Shown here: positions 45,150 to 56,188 of the stretch, piece after piece | Position numbering within the stretch: position 1 is the stretch's first letter | Layout of the letters: the number at the start of each line of letters is the position of its first letter | NCBI GenBank assembly: GCA_914767715.1 | Contig: OU612070.1 | Span: 2,931,501 to 2,995,500 of the forward strand | DNA: 64,000 bases | Direction of reading: 5' to 3' | DNA from: Membranipora membranacea | Taxonomy: Eukaryota > Bryozoa > Gymnolaemata > Cheilostomatida > Membraniporidae | Notes under the pieces: generated by a model | Told to the model about the DNA's origin: nothing | Seen by the model: the letters and a program-made list of their open reading frames with translations, nothing else | Databases searched by the model: none | Translations under genes and position numbers: made by a program

Positions 45150-47234
45150 TGAGATATGAAGACTATAATGACACTCCTTCCCGCAATAGAACATATATCA
45201 CTACTATCCTTAGTAGCAGCATAACCCCTCGTCATCTGACGAACTGATATTTCTTGTCCTGGCTTTTTCATTGTCAATAAAAAAACTCCTGTGCATGCGT
45301 AAACAGGATTCAAATTAGATAGATTAATTATTTTGATACTTTTTCTCAGCTATTTATGTAAAGGGTCTTCTTTGAGCTAACCAAAACTTTTTGTCGTCGC
45401 AAAGAGCGTGCTTTTGGGTGCTATCAGCAATAAAAGTTTAGAAACCACCAGACTTGAAATGCTTATAGTTCTGAAAGTGCTTTTCGAAATCAATCTGTTT
45501 GGTACATCCAACCATAGATTTATTAATAAGGTGTCCAACATACATTCTGCTATTGTTCAGAATAAAGCTGTTTGCTTCGAACATACGAGGCGTCGATTTA
45601 AATCAGTGAGTAAATTTATCTTTCATTTTATCTCAAGCTCTTCACAGTATTATCAATACCAAAGAAAATTCCTCACAATAACACATAAAATCTGTATTAA
45701 CGTAATGTATACTATTACCATCATAAAAAATTAATTAATAGCTCTTGAAATAATCTTGGCTATATATGAACTCATGATTTATAGAGGATTTGGAATGGCT
45801 AGACATAGATATTTTTGTTGCTGAAGGAACTAAACGCTGTGAATCAATATTTTCATCTGGCATCATTAGTTTATAAATTATTCATGGCTGATATTTGTGC
45901 TATGATCCTTTGTGACAGGGTCGATAATCAACTGGCAGGTGCTGATTTTTTAACAGAAGTGTTGATCTCATGACTGCAAGACAATTATGTGACACTCAAT
46001 ACTTTCTTTTACAAACGGCATCGTGGGTCAGCCAAAGGAGAAAAAACTAAGATTGAATAAAACACAGCCGTAGTGCTGTAAATAAGTCTGTAAATAAAGG
46101 TGAGTACATCTTATTCATTTTTGTGATTCTAGACCTAGACCTGTTTTGCACACACAATACTTGATTGCTCTCTCATGTGGCTCAAGCTTTTGATATGTTT
46201 AGTTACATGCTTATGAATAGCGGTTATTGATAGGCAGAGAAAAAATTGCCTGTTTTTTAAATGGAGTAGTTGGACAGTATTTGTGCAATTGAGTTTTCCA
46301 AAACCAGATATGAGAGAGAGAGCAGTTCAGTTTTTTTCTGATATTGTTTACCACCGGCAAACTGTAAGAAGGTATGTGTGGGTTATGATCGTACTCGCGT
46401 CTGAACAAATATTACCACAGATACTGTCACACAGGAGGCAGCGGCTTTAATTGCTGTAGACAATAGACAGATTATATATATATACTTACCTTTAGGAAGA
46501 CCTCTTTAAAAAAGTGTTATCAAACTAAATCTGAGTTCGCAGTAATAGATTTTATTTTTGATTGACATCTACACAATTTTCCAGGTGCAATTAACTCCAC
46601 GTAGCTAGTACAATATTTAATGCTCAATTATGTTCTTTATAGTATTATTATTATTAAGTCAATGTTTTTAATTGAGATTACACATAGACCTAATATACTT
46701 ATTTATATTAAATCTATAAGGGCAGCATGTTATATCCACAGAGCTGTACTGTCGGAGGCTGCGCTCTTCCAATACATTTCGAAGCCTGTAAACCTGCAAT
46801 AACGGTGATTACAGTGATCTGTAAATAGGATTCATCAGAAATTCAACCTGGGGTTATGGGAACCAGTGGTTTGAAGCACCTGATCAACACCGGTTTGTGA
46901 AGTTGTTAGGGCTGATTCACTTGGAGGATCATCCATAGATTATACTAGCACTTCCTCCCACATCGATGTAATCATTATCATTCCATAATGGCTGTAACGA
47001 TTTTACAATCCGTATTTCCTGTTGTTTGTGAATGGCAGTTGGCAGTATAGAGAGCTGATTTCCTGTTAGTAATAACAAAGGTGCAGGATATCAATAATGA
47101 TACGTGAACCGCTGACACACATCTGCATTATCTCCGTTTGCTCGATGATACAGGCATTCATTCTGTGAATGATGGCACATATAATAATATTTCCTGTTAC
47201 TGTGCAGTTGAAGAGTTATACAATATCCTGTTTT
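45150..47234. other. Intergenic region between RTEL1 and DEG/ENaC gene A
   Basis: About 2 kb of AT-rich DNA without a supportable gene. It begins with the RTEL1 3' UTR; AATAAA at 45276-45281 is the likely polyadenylation signal. Small open frames (for example 45408-45734) show no family motif or splice context. No mobile-element ends were seen. Confidence 0.5.
45276..45281 (+). promoter_or_regulatory. Candidate RTEL1 polyadenylation signal
   Basis: AATAAA occurs 127 bases after the TAG stop of RTEL1 and is followed by an A-rich run. It is the first canonical hexamer downstream of the stop codon, giving a short 3' UTR. Confidence 0.6.
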
Positions 47235-47346
47235 GATGCGTATGGGTGGTGTGATTAGGTTTGATGTGTATGGGTGGTGTGATTAGGTTTGATGTGTATG
47301 GGTGGTGTGATTAGGTTTGATGTGTATGGGTGGTGTGATTAGGTTT
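47235..47346. repeat. Four-copy 28-bp tandem repeat upstream of DEG/ENaC gene A
   Basis: Four 28-bp units (GATGTGTATGGGTGGTGTGA plus TTAGGTTT) start at 47235, 47263, 47291 and 47319. The first carries GATGCG; otherwise the units are identical. The array is about 350-460 bases 5' of the presumed ATG at 47696 and could lie in the promoter region. Confidence 0.92.
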
Positions 47347-47695
47347 TGGTCATTGGACACACTTACTCTTGTTTCTAATCAATATATTGACAGATAGGGT
47401 CATGAATTTTAAATTACACTCTTCATATTTACGCTGCCTACTCAAATATTCTAATGACCTTTCTAGAGCTTCCCTGAAAGGAAACGGGCCAGTAGCATAT
47501 TGAGTTTGTGGATTAACCCTTTCCGCTCTTGTGTTATGAAAGGTTTACCGTCATAACCCATCTTACCTTTACGTCGGGGTCGGGGCTGTACATGACTTTC
47601 GATTTATTCTGAATGGTTGGGACTGTAGTCATTTCTAATACTCATCTGTATTTTGGTTGTTAGGACTGTGAGCTTTTGCTGTCCAGCCGGTGAAG

Positions 47696-50600
47696 ATGAG
47701 TACATCTATGACGCCTGTTCATAGTTTTAATGACATGCTGGAAGGGAGTTATCAATTTAAGTGTAAGTGCAAATCTAAGGATATCAATGAACCGAATTCT
47801 GCTGGACCTCTGGAGGAAAAGTCTGCCTCGGGCTGGTCAGATTTTGCTCAGGATACAACCATGCATGGGATCAGATACGTCAACGTGTCAGGATCACCAA
47901 AAACAGCAAGGTTTGTGCATAATTATCAGATTTAATTAAGTCAAGCCGAGTCATATTCTAAAATTTACCGAATAGCACTTAACTAACATCAATCTTATGG
48001 TAAAGGTAAGTATCTACAATTGGCGTATCAAAAAATCTAGAATCGGTATAAAATGCGGGTGTAAAAAAATAGGTGTTGCTCAAGAGTAAGCCTTCGACAT
48101 TCTTTTCAGTGTATCATAACTTGACAAATATGCAATATATATATATACGATTATATCCAATAATATCTAAACATATTATATCCAATATAAAATAAAGTAA
48201 CCTGGAATCTAGAGCTTGAAGTGGTGGAACTACCTCACATTAATTCTACCTCATAACTATATCTAAAGTACAACCTTTGCTTTACTTTGCCTTGCTCACT
48301 TACCTTTGCTACCTTACATTTGGTCACCTTCAAACTAGCTGAATTAAGCTTAGCTAATATAAGTTTTCTGTATGTATGGTCATTGTTTTTATTTGATTGA
48401 GAGTCTCCATCCTCTGAGACAAGAGAGACATAATACAGTATATTTGGCATATTATTTACAGACTTGCCTGGCTGCTGGCGATATTGATCTGTATTGGGCT
48501 TGGGGTTTTGACAACTGAGAGTTTCTTCACAGCTTACTTTAGAAAAGATACGAGTACAAGATTCAAGAACATACAGGAAGATGAGCTTGTGGTGAGCAAG
48601 TCATTTACTCAGCCATTTTTGATTTCTTTTAATAGGCCAGTTAATAGAGGTTTACCAATTAACTTGATCATTCTCCTGATTATTTAGAAAGATTATAGAC
48701 TTCATTGAATGGTAAGATATGAGAACCTTGAATCTGCTGCATTTTTTTCCAGTTACCAAAGATAGTGATATGTGACCACAATCGTTTTAAGAGAAGCGCA
48801 GTTGAAGCTGCCATAGATAAATATAACCTGACTGGACTTGATATGCTTCTCCAAAGAAGATTCAGCTATACTGAGTTTCCTGCTGTGTAAGTTATTGTAG
48901 GGAATGCTTGATCTTCCAACCAAGATCTGCTTGACCCGAAATGTGTCATTTTTGTTAAGATCAACTGATCATCACACAAATCATAGCTAGATGTTGCCAT
49001 GATCCTGCTGTGCTCTATATCCCCGCTAGCTTGCCTTGACCAGACATCATTTACCCAAACTGTTAAGTACACATGACACCGACACTCATTGCTAAATCAT
49101 CAGTGCCAAGAGTGGAGGCAAAAGCCACACGGCCGTCATGGTTTATCTAGTCATGTCTTTCTCTAAAGGATAGAGTCACCAAAGTCTAGGTGTCTAATCC
49201 AAGAATACGAAACCGAATTACTATATTCCTTGTAGATGTACTTTGGCCACATAAATCATTTTATGCGCTTTCGATGCCAGCGATGTACATAAACTAGTTT
49301 TGTTATGAATTAAATATGTTCAGCGCAGACTCTTTTGTTTATCCATAAACATGTAAATACATAAATAAATAAAAAAATAGACATAGATATATAGACATAA
49401 ACATGAGGTGTTTATTTGTTTACTGCATTTTCAGAGATTGGAATGAACCACAATTTGATAACTTGAGGAACCTGACTGGTGAATCTCTGGTGGACTTAAT
49501 CTTTGAGATGGCCCCCAAACCTTCGGAGACTTTCTACTATATGTTCTTTGGAGGACAAATGTTAGATCTTGATCAGCACATCGAAATGATTATGACTGAC
49601 ATGGGTATGGTACCAGTGATATCAGTGATATGGTATCTTACACAAGCTGCTTTCTTGTTCCTTCCCCTCCTCCCTTGGATACTACAAGTGTTATCCCGCA
49701 ACATTAGTTCAGTTTCAATCGATTCAATAAATGCACACAAATATCAATTCTCTCATATCGCACAGCACTGTATATCCCCAACTTTTCTGTACACCAATTA
49801 AAACGGCATTTGGGAATGAAATATTGTTTGGCGTAAGTTTATTTACATTCTCTATGAGGCAAGACAGGAGAAGGTTGAATGTTGGATATCAGATTTCGGA
49901 GGAGGTTAACTTCAGTTGAACCTGATTGAGTGTTTGGATAATAACATAAATGTATGAATATATGTATATATATATTTATCTCGTCTTTATATCTGACGTA
50001 ATGTGACAAAAAAGCTCTGTAAATGAGGTTTCTTTTCCAGGTATTTGCTATCAAATTAACGGAAATGGTACATTTGCAACTGAAGATGCGGGGTTGGCCA
50101 ACGGGCTGTCATTCTCACTGAATGTATATCCAAAAGATTATTATATCGGATATTTTGCTCAGTCCACAGGAATGTCGGTACGTGAATTGATAATTCCTCC
50201 ATTAATTCAGATATTAAATGTCCTGCTTAATTTCTCGAATGTGTTTATTAATTTTGCTAGCCTTATGGTATACATAACCTGTGAAACTTCTTTGGCAAGA
50301 AGACTATTAAACAATGATAGAGAAACCTAAATGTGGTCGTTCGAGTTTTCATATCTCCTGAATGTTTGACATATTTTGTTTATCATCTCCTTCCAGCTCA
50401 TACTCTATGATCAGTATGATACACCGAGAGTCGCTACAGATGCTTTAACTGGTGTGAGACCCGGCACGCATGTCGATCTTAGTATATACAAATCTAAGGT
50501 AAATAACCGACCTACATAGACAGATTTCATTAATTAAAAAATCTGATATCAAATTCCCTAAAAAATATTACTTCAGATATCCGATTCATAAACATCCATT

Positions 50601-53600
50601 TACCTAGATAGCTTCCACTCTCAGAATTATGGACCTAATGAAAGCAGAACATCGAGTAAAATGATTGATATTTATTGTTGCATTATATGATCATTCCATG
50701 ATAATCTTAATACGTTATTAGTACATTAAACTGAGAAGGGTGATCAGTGTTTTAATTTTGGAGTATAAACTTTTTTAAAGATCTACAAACAACGAATTCA
50801 TTGTTACAGATAAAGCGAGCTGCTCCACCAGCAGATAATAACATGGCTGATTGTTTTGACTCCGAGAATCTGCCAAACACGCTGCAGTACTATCAGAATT
50901 ATTCCTTCAATGCGTGTGTAAATGAGGTTAGAGCTACGGCTCATCAAGATATATGTGGATGCAGAGATTTCTTTGATTCCCGTGAGTATCTTGACTGGCC
51001 CGCTCTGATTGCTCTGATTGCTCTGATCGCCAAATCGCTCTCATTGGCTCTCATTGGCTCTCATTGGCTCTCATTGGCTCTCATTGGCTCTCATTGGCTC
51101 TCATTGGCTCTCATTGGCTCTCATTGGCTCTCATTGGCTCTCATTGGCTCTCATTGGCTCTCATTGGCTCTCATTGGCTCTCATTGGCTCTCATTGGCTC
51201 TCATTGGCTCTCATTGGCTCTCATTGGCTCTCATTGGCTCTCATTGGCTCTCATTGGCTCTCATTGGCTCTCATTGGCTCTCATTGGCTCTCATTGGCTC
51301 TCATTGGCTCTCATTGGCTCTCATTGGCTCTCATTGGCTCTCATTGGCTCTCATTGGCTCTCATTGGCTCTCATTGGCTCTCATTGGCTCTCATTGGCTC
51401 TCATTGGCTCTCATTGGCTCTCATTGGCTCTCATTGGCTCTCATTGGCTCTCATTGGCCAAGCATACGATAGCTTGATTGTCTCTAGCCTTGTAGGTTGC
51501 TATTCAAAAGTAAATATCACTATGTGTAACACAACGATAAGTATACAGGACTTTAAATTGGTATTTCAAGTTACGATAGAGGTAGCCACTGATATGAATT
51601 TATGGATCAGTGGTAATATACACGGCATGGCTGTTTTTGAGGATATTCCATCAGTATATAACTTTGTGTCAGTAACTGCATCAAGCTAAAGTTCTGGCAG
51701 CTTTTTTTGTGTACATTGGATGATGTCCTAGCAACAACCTCCATAAGCACATGTGGAACCAATCAGTTCAGGTTAGTGCTCTTTGCACGTAGCGTTTGGA
51801 ACAATCTAAATGTGCTTGAGCTTTCAAGCTGAAAAGTCACCCAACATGCACTGGACAAAAGTAAACTTGTACTATCCTAGCTACGTTGCAGCGATACTTG
51901 TATCTCAGAGTCAATCAAGCAGTGTGTTAGCTCAGGCAAGCTGCTCGACAAAAATTCACAAGGGGCAGCTGTATTTCATTACTAAACTTGTAGACCAATC
52001 AAAATTGAGTAATGTATTCCAACAACCGGGTCAGGGTCAGATGTATTCCTCTAATCCATATGATATATATCAGTATTATTCAAATGTTATTTATGGCTTA
52101 ATTTTGTATATACGTTCTGCTTCACTTACAGCTATTGAGGGTATACCGTTATGTAATGCCAGTCAGCAAATCAGTTGTATGCTGAACATTGAATGTAAGT
52201 GATAATAACCTAAATTCTTCCAACTACCTCTAAGACAAGTTTTATTTGTCACTGACACTTTATGTTCTTGATACTGTGCCCATACCCATATTGTGCTCAC
52301 CCAGTACTCACACTGTGCCAGGCTGTGCCCATACTGTGCCTATCTTGTGCGATATTTCTTTCCCAGACTTCCAGGCTCAAGAGGACACATCCTCCCAACC
52401 TGCTGGGTAAAATTAGCTCCTAGGAATTCAAATTTAAATATCTTTGGAAGATTGCAAATATAAGAATTGTGATAAAACTCAGAGGTTATAAACAGGGAAT
52501 CATATTCTCATGATAATCATATCGGACGCGAATTCCCTGTTTCAAGATCTTCTTGAGATCAGCTTTCAAAAGATGGAGAATTTTTTTTATTTTTCAATTA
52601 GTCTCTCTTTTCAAAACAGCTTATTTTCCTAATTGACAGGGTCAGACTACAAAGACTATGATCTGAAGGAGCTATGTCCAATACCCTGTGCTCAAACCCA
52701 TTATAAAACACAGATGGCTTTATATGACTATCCTAATCATGCCTACTTCAGCAATGCCTATGGATTAACTAGAGGTGGGTAATACAGTCTAACTACTAAC
52801 TGGGCCCTTTGTTCTTCCCTGAGTATCTCAGGAGGCCATACATGGTAAATGTGGCTCCAACCAAATCCCGATATTGTTTGTTTTGTCTTCTCAATGGCCC
52901 AGATTAATTTAACTGCATCACTGTGACAGCAGCTGGTTCGTGTTCACTCTAGCCTGTCTTGACAAGCCTTGTTAGATGGCCTGTCTAGATTCTCTAATGT
53001 GACGATCGGCGTAGTTATTTGGTTTTTCTGCCAGAGGTAGTACTTTTGCATCTATGAATCCCACTATGCATGATCAATTCGTAAAAGCATCAATTACTGA
53101 GATGCAGCCTGGTACTCATGTTGACAGAAATGACTGATAGTATTGCCGAGGAGCAGATATCTATGATGATATTTTACTCTTCTATGAGTTACGATTATCT
53201 TGAGGAGTATATACCTTACACATGGAAGGACGTACTAGGTAAGTGGAGGAGTATATACCTTACACATGGAAGTACGTACTAGGTAAGTGGAGGAGTATAT
53301 ACCTTACACATGGAAGGACGTACTAGGTAAGTGGTGGAGTATATACCTTACACATGGAAGGACGCACTAGGTAAGTGGAGGAGTATATACCTTAAACATG
53401 GAAGGACGTACTAGGTAAGTGGAGGAGTATATACCTTACACATGGAAGGACGTACTAGGTAAGTGGAGGAGTATATACCTTACACATGGAAGGACGTACT
53501 AGGTAAGTGGAGGAGTATATACCTTAAACATGGAAGGACGTACTAGGTAAGTGGAGGAGTATATACCTTACACATGGAAGGACGTACTAGGTAAGTGGAG

Positions 53601-54231
53601 GAGTATATACCTTACACATGGAAGGACGTACTAGGTAAGTGGAGGAGTATATACCTTAAACATGGAAGGACGTACTAGGTAAGTTGTGAAGCCATCAAAA
53701 GGTCATACTAAAGGTTATAAAAAAAACCAAATATTTAAAATCAAACCTGTTACTGTCGCACCCTTGAAGAATAAAATATTAACAGAAATAAAGGTTTGCT
53801 ATATTTCACATGTGATTGGAACAGTTTTGTTTATGGCTCGGTAACGTTTCCTCACCCTCTTTGCTTCATTATAGCTCCAACCTCCCCTAGCTAGAATATC
53901 TGTTAGCTAAACTAAACTCTAGCTAATATTATGTATTCCTCTAGGGTATGATATTTCCTTCTTTTTTTGGATGCTTCACCAAAGTAACGAGAGAGGGAGG
54001 GCTAACGTTACGACATATTGACTCATTCAAACCACACAAAATGAGGCTGGTATTATCTTTATAATTGCAGCAAACTTGGGAGGTACACTTGGGTTGTGTA
54101 TCGGAGCCAGTCTGCTGACATTTGTAGAGTTTTTCCAGTTCGGGTTTGGAGCTTGTGTCAATGCATGGAACAGGAGAAGAATGCGTAAAACTAATTCTAG
54201 CACTGCCAAACTGGTGCATGCTGCCAGCTAA
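47696..54231 (+). CDS. DEG/ENaC/ASIC-family sodium channel subunit, gene A
   Basis: Subunits of this family form trimeric, amiloride-sensitive cation channels with two TMs and a large Cys-rich extracellular loop. Eleven exons join in phase to 509 codons: 47696-47910, 48462-48591, 48753-48886, 49435-49604, 50041-50177, 50397-50498, 50810-50981, 52132-52194, 52640-52774, 53128-53238 and 54071-54231. Visible: an N-terminal KCKCK cluster, the gating HG motif (57-58) in TTMHGIRYV, TM1 (73-94), the LPKIVIC entry to the loop, paired loop cysteines including DICGC and CPIPC, and TM2 with GLCIGASLLTFVEF. The latter contains the G-A-S selectivity filter at 468-470. The C-terminus is short. Ligand or stimulus cannot be inferred. 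Intron 7 holds a 10-bp minisatellite. The exon 10 donor is duplicated 11 times. Gene B is a downstream tandem copy. Confidence 0.93.
51041..51458. repeat. 10-bp minisatellite, about 42 copies, in intron 7 of DEG/ENaC gene A
   Basis: TCATTGGCTC is repeated without a visible error for 418 bases, with a degenerate lead-in (GCTCTGATT...) from about 51003. All three plus frames stay open (SHWLSLALIG repeats), creating spurious 137-223-residue open frames. Each unit holds ATTGG, the inverted CCAAT box, once per 10 bp, close to one DNA helical turn. Confidence 0.97.
53203..53678 (+). repeat. Eleven-copy 44-bp tandem array of the exon 10 5' splice site in gene A
   Basis: The last 37 nt of exon 10 (GAGGAGTATATACCTTACAC to GACGTACTAG), followed by the donor GTAAGTG, are repeated at 44-bp spacing. 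Donors fall at 53239, then every 44 bases to 53679. A C-to-A change (CCTTAAACATGG) marks copies 5, 8 and 11, so the array grew partly as 132-bp triplets. Reading through the first donor meets TAG within one unit, so only the first donor keeps the normal frame. Confidence 0.96.
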
Positions 54232-56188
54232 ACCCTGTAATGTTGATGATATCAGCAGGTACAGAGACTAATATCTTATGATGTTTAAATCCTTGAAATT
54301 GTCAAAAGATTTTCAGAAACTTTCACAGTCCCCTCGGTGAACTGAGAAAATTGTTGTTCTCACTAGCTCTCTCATTTATGACTTGCCTCTTTCTTGTCCT
54401 CGCTGGTCTTAGTGAACTTGATGAACTGATGATGAGAAGCTTTAACCAAATGGTGACTAGCTCTCATATAACATAAATCCTACCAATGAACAGCCAAGAG
54501 GCACATCATTCCCCGCTCTTTTTTCACGTTTCAGTTTACAGGCCGTATTGTTGTTATTTTATCATCTTCAAAAACTAATTACGCACTCAAATTAAAATCA
54601 AATCATCTATAAATATTGTTATTGCTACGCTAGCAAAATATTCTATGGAGATGAAATGTTTTCCTTTTCTCTCAAATAAGAATTTTTTTTTATATGTTGT
54701 AAGCTTTTTAATTCTTTCTAGTTTTTAATTTGTAATAGCACTAGACATTAAACACCCCTTATAATGATAATAGTAGAAATACTTGTATCAACGGGTCGTT
54801 ATAATGATAAATGATAGCTAGTTTTATAGCTGGAATAGGCTTTTGTGTCATGGTGAACCCAGCATCATTCCCTGTTACGTTTTTTTGTGACTAAGGTATA
54901 CTATAAGATATACTCTATATAGGATATACTCTATATAAGATATACTCTGTATAAGATATACTCTATTAATTCACACGACACCAATGATAGCAGACAGTAA
55001 GCAAATAATCAATTATTCATGGCTGTTTACTTATCCAAAGGTCTTTGGCTGTTTGATTAATCACGCAAGCCTGACTGTGACAGCACTGATAAGTCAACAT
55101 GTCCATGAAATAAAGAAATTTTAGTAGAGGCTGGTGCCAAATTGCAGAACACAATCTCATGAATAGTACAAGATTTGCAAGAAGTAATTTACAATAGTCT
55201 TGTAAGAGTCTTACCAATCCTAAGACTTTGTGGTTCACAGTTGCAGTGGTCGTGCAACTCTTAAAAATCATACAATTTTGCTGCAATTATAGGCACCAAG
55301 CTTGAGCATCATTATGAGTTGAGTATCTTCAGCTACAATGTTGTTTACTCAAAACTCAAACTATTTTGAGGGTATTGATGACGGATTGTGAGAAGGGCGC
55401 AAATGCTGGTTAGGCTTGTTCCCAAGCAGAGATGGTTAGATACTGATAAGCCAAGAGAAACGACAGCTTCTTATTCCCTCCCCTACCTCTCCCGGTCAAA
55501 CTATTTGCCCTGATCAAATTTCATCATGCGTCCCCCTCTAGCTTACATGGCAGTCTGCCTCCTGCTGTCACTCTCAAAAGTATTTGAATATTAAAGAGAA
55601 TTGGCGATGATGCTTAGATCTGGATATGAGCCTACATTTTGTCAACTGATATTACCTCGGAAAAGTATTTCCAAACAAATCAGTAACTGGCTGTATTAAT
55701 TTGAAAATATATTTCCTGTTCTTCAGCAGTCTCGATGAGCTTCCTCATATACTGTGACATGTCAAGTGTTTGATCTATAATTTATGACAGATTAAAATAA
55801 TAGTGTATGAACAATGTTATGTACATACTTATCTGGAGTCATAAGAACCCTTCAAGAATCAATATATTGATGTATATAAAACGTATGTATGTGGAATTTT
55901 AATGATTTGACATATATAAACTCTGTATCCTAGATTATTTTTGTCAATTTAGCTTTGAGGGGTGTTGAGTATTGTTGTTTTTCTCTACCTCTGATTGTCC
56001 TGTGAAAGGTAAGCCAGCAAAGTTACTTGTAGTCAATTTTTCTGTTCATTCTAAATGAATAAAGGCATATCTTCAGTTGATTTTTGGTCTACAGTTCTTT
56101 TCATTCATTTTGTTAATTCTTTTGAAGTTATCAAATGGTTTATATATCACAAAGGAAGAACCTCTTTTTTTTAAGACAATACACCTGG
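54232..56188. other. Intergenic region between the two DEG/ENaC genes
   Basis: Nearly 2 kb without a supportable gene. It should include the gene A 3' UTR and the gene B promoter. A 64-base AT-rich tandem repeat lies at 54903-54966. The minus-strand open frames near 55017-55286 have no family motif. No SINE or LINE motif was seen. Confidence 0.5.
54903..54966. repeat. Four-copy 16-bp AT-rich tandem repeat
   Basis: Four 16-bp units of ATAAGATATACTCTAT, with single changes (ATAGG in the second, CTGT in the third), lie in the spacer between the two channel genes. Confidence 0.88.

Noticed and set aside
50801-51689. Open frames of 137-223 residues with SHWLSLALIG repeats
   Set aside because: The 10-bp array has no stop in any plus frame. 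The upstream part is the real DEG/ENaC exon 50810-50981 reading past its donor.
33601-54966. CRISPR array among the tandem repeats
   Set aside because: All arrays are head-to-tail repeats without unique spacers, within introns or intergenic DNA of an animal genome.
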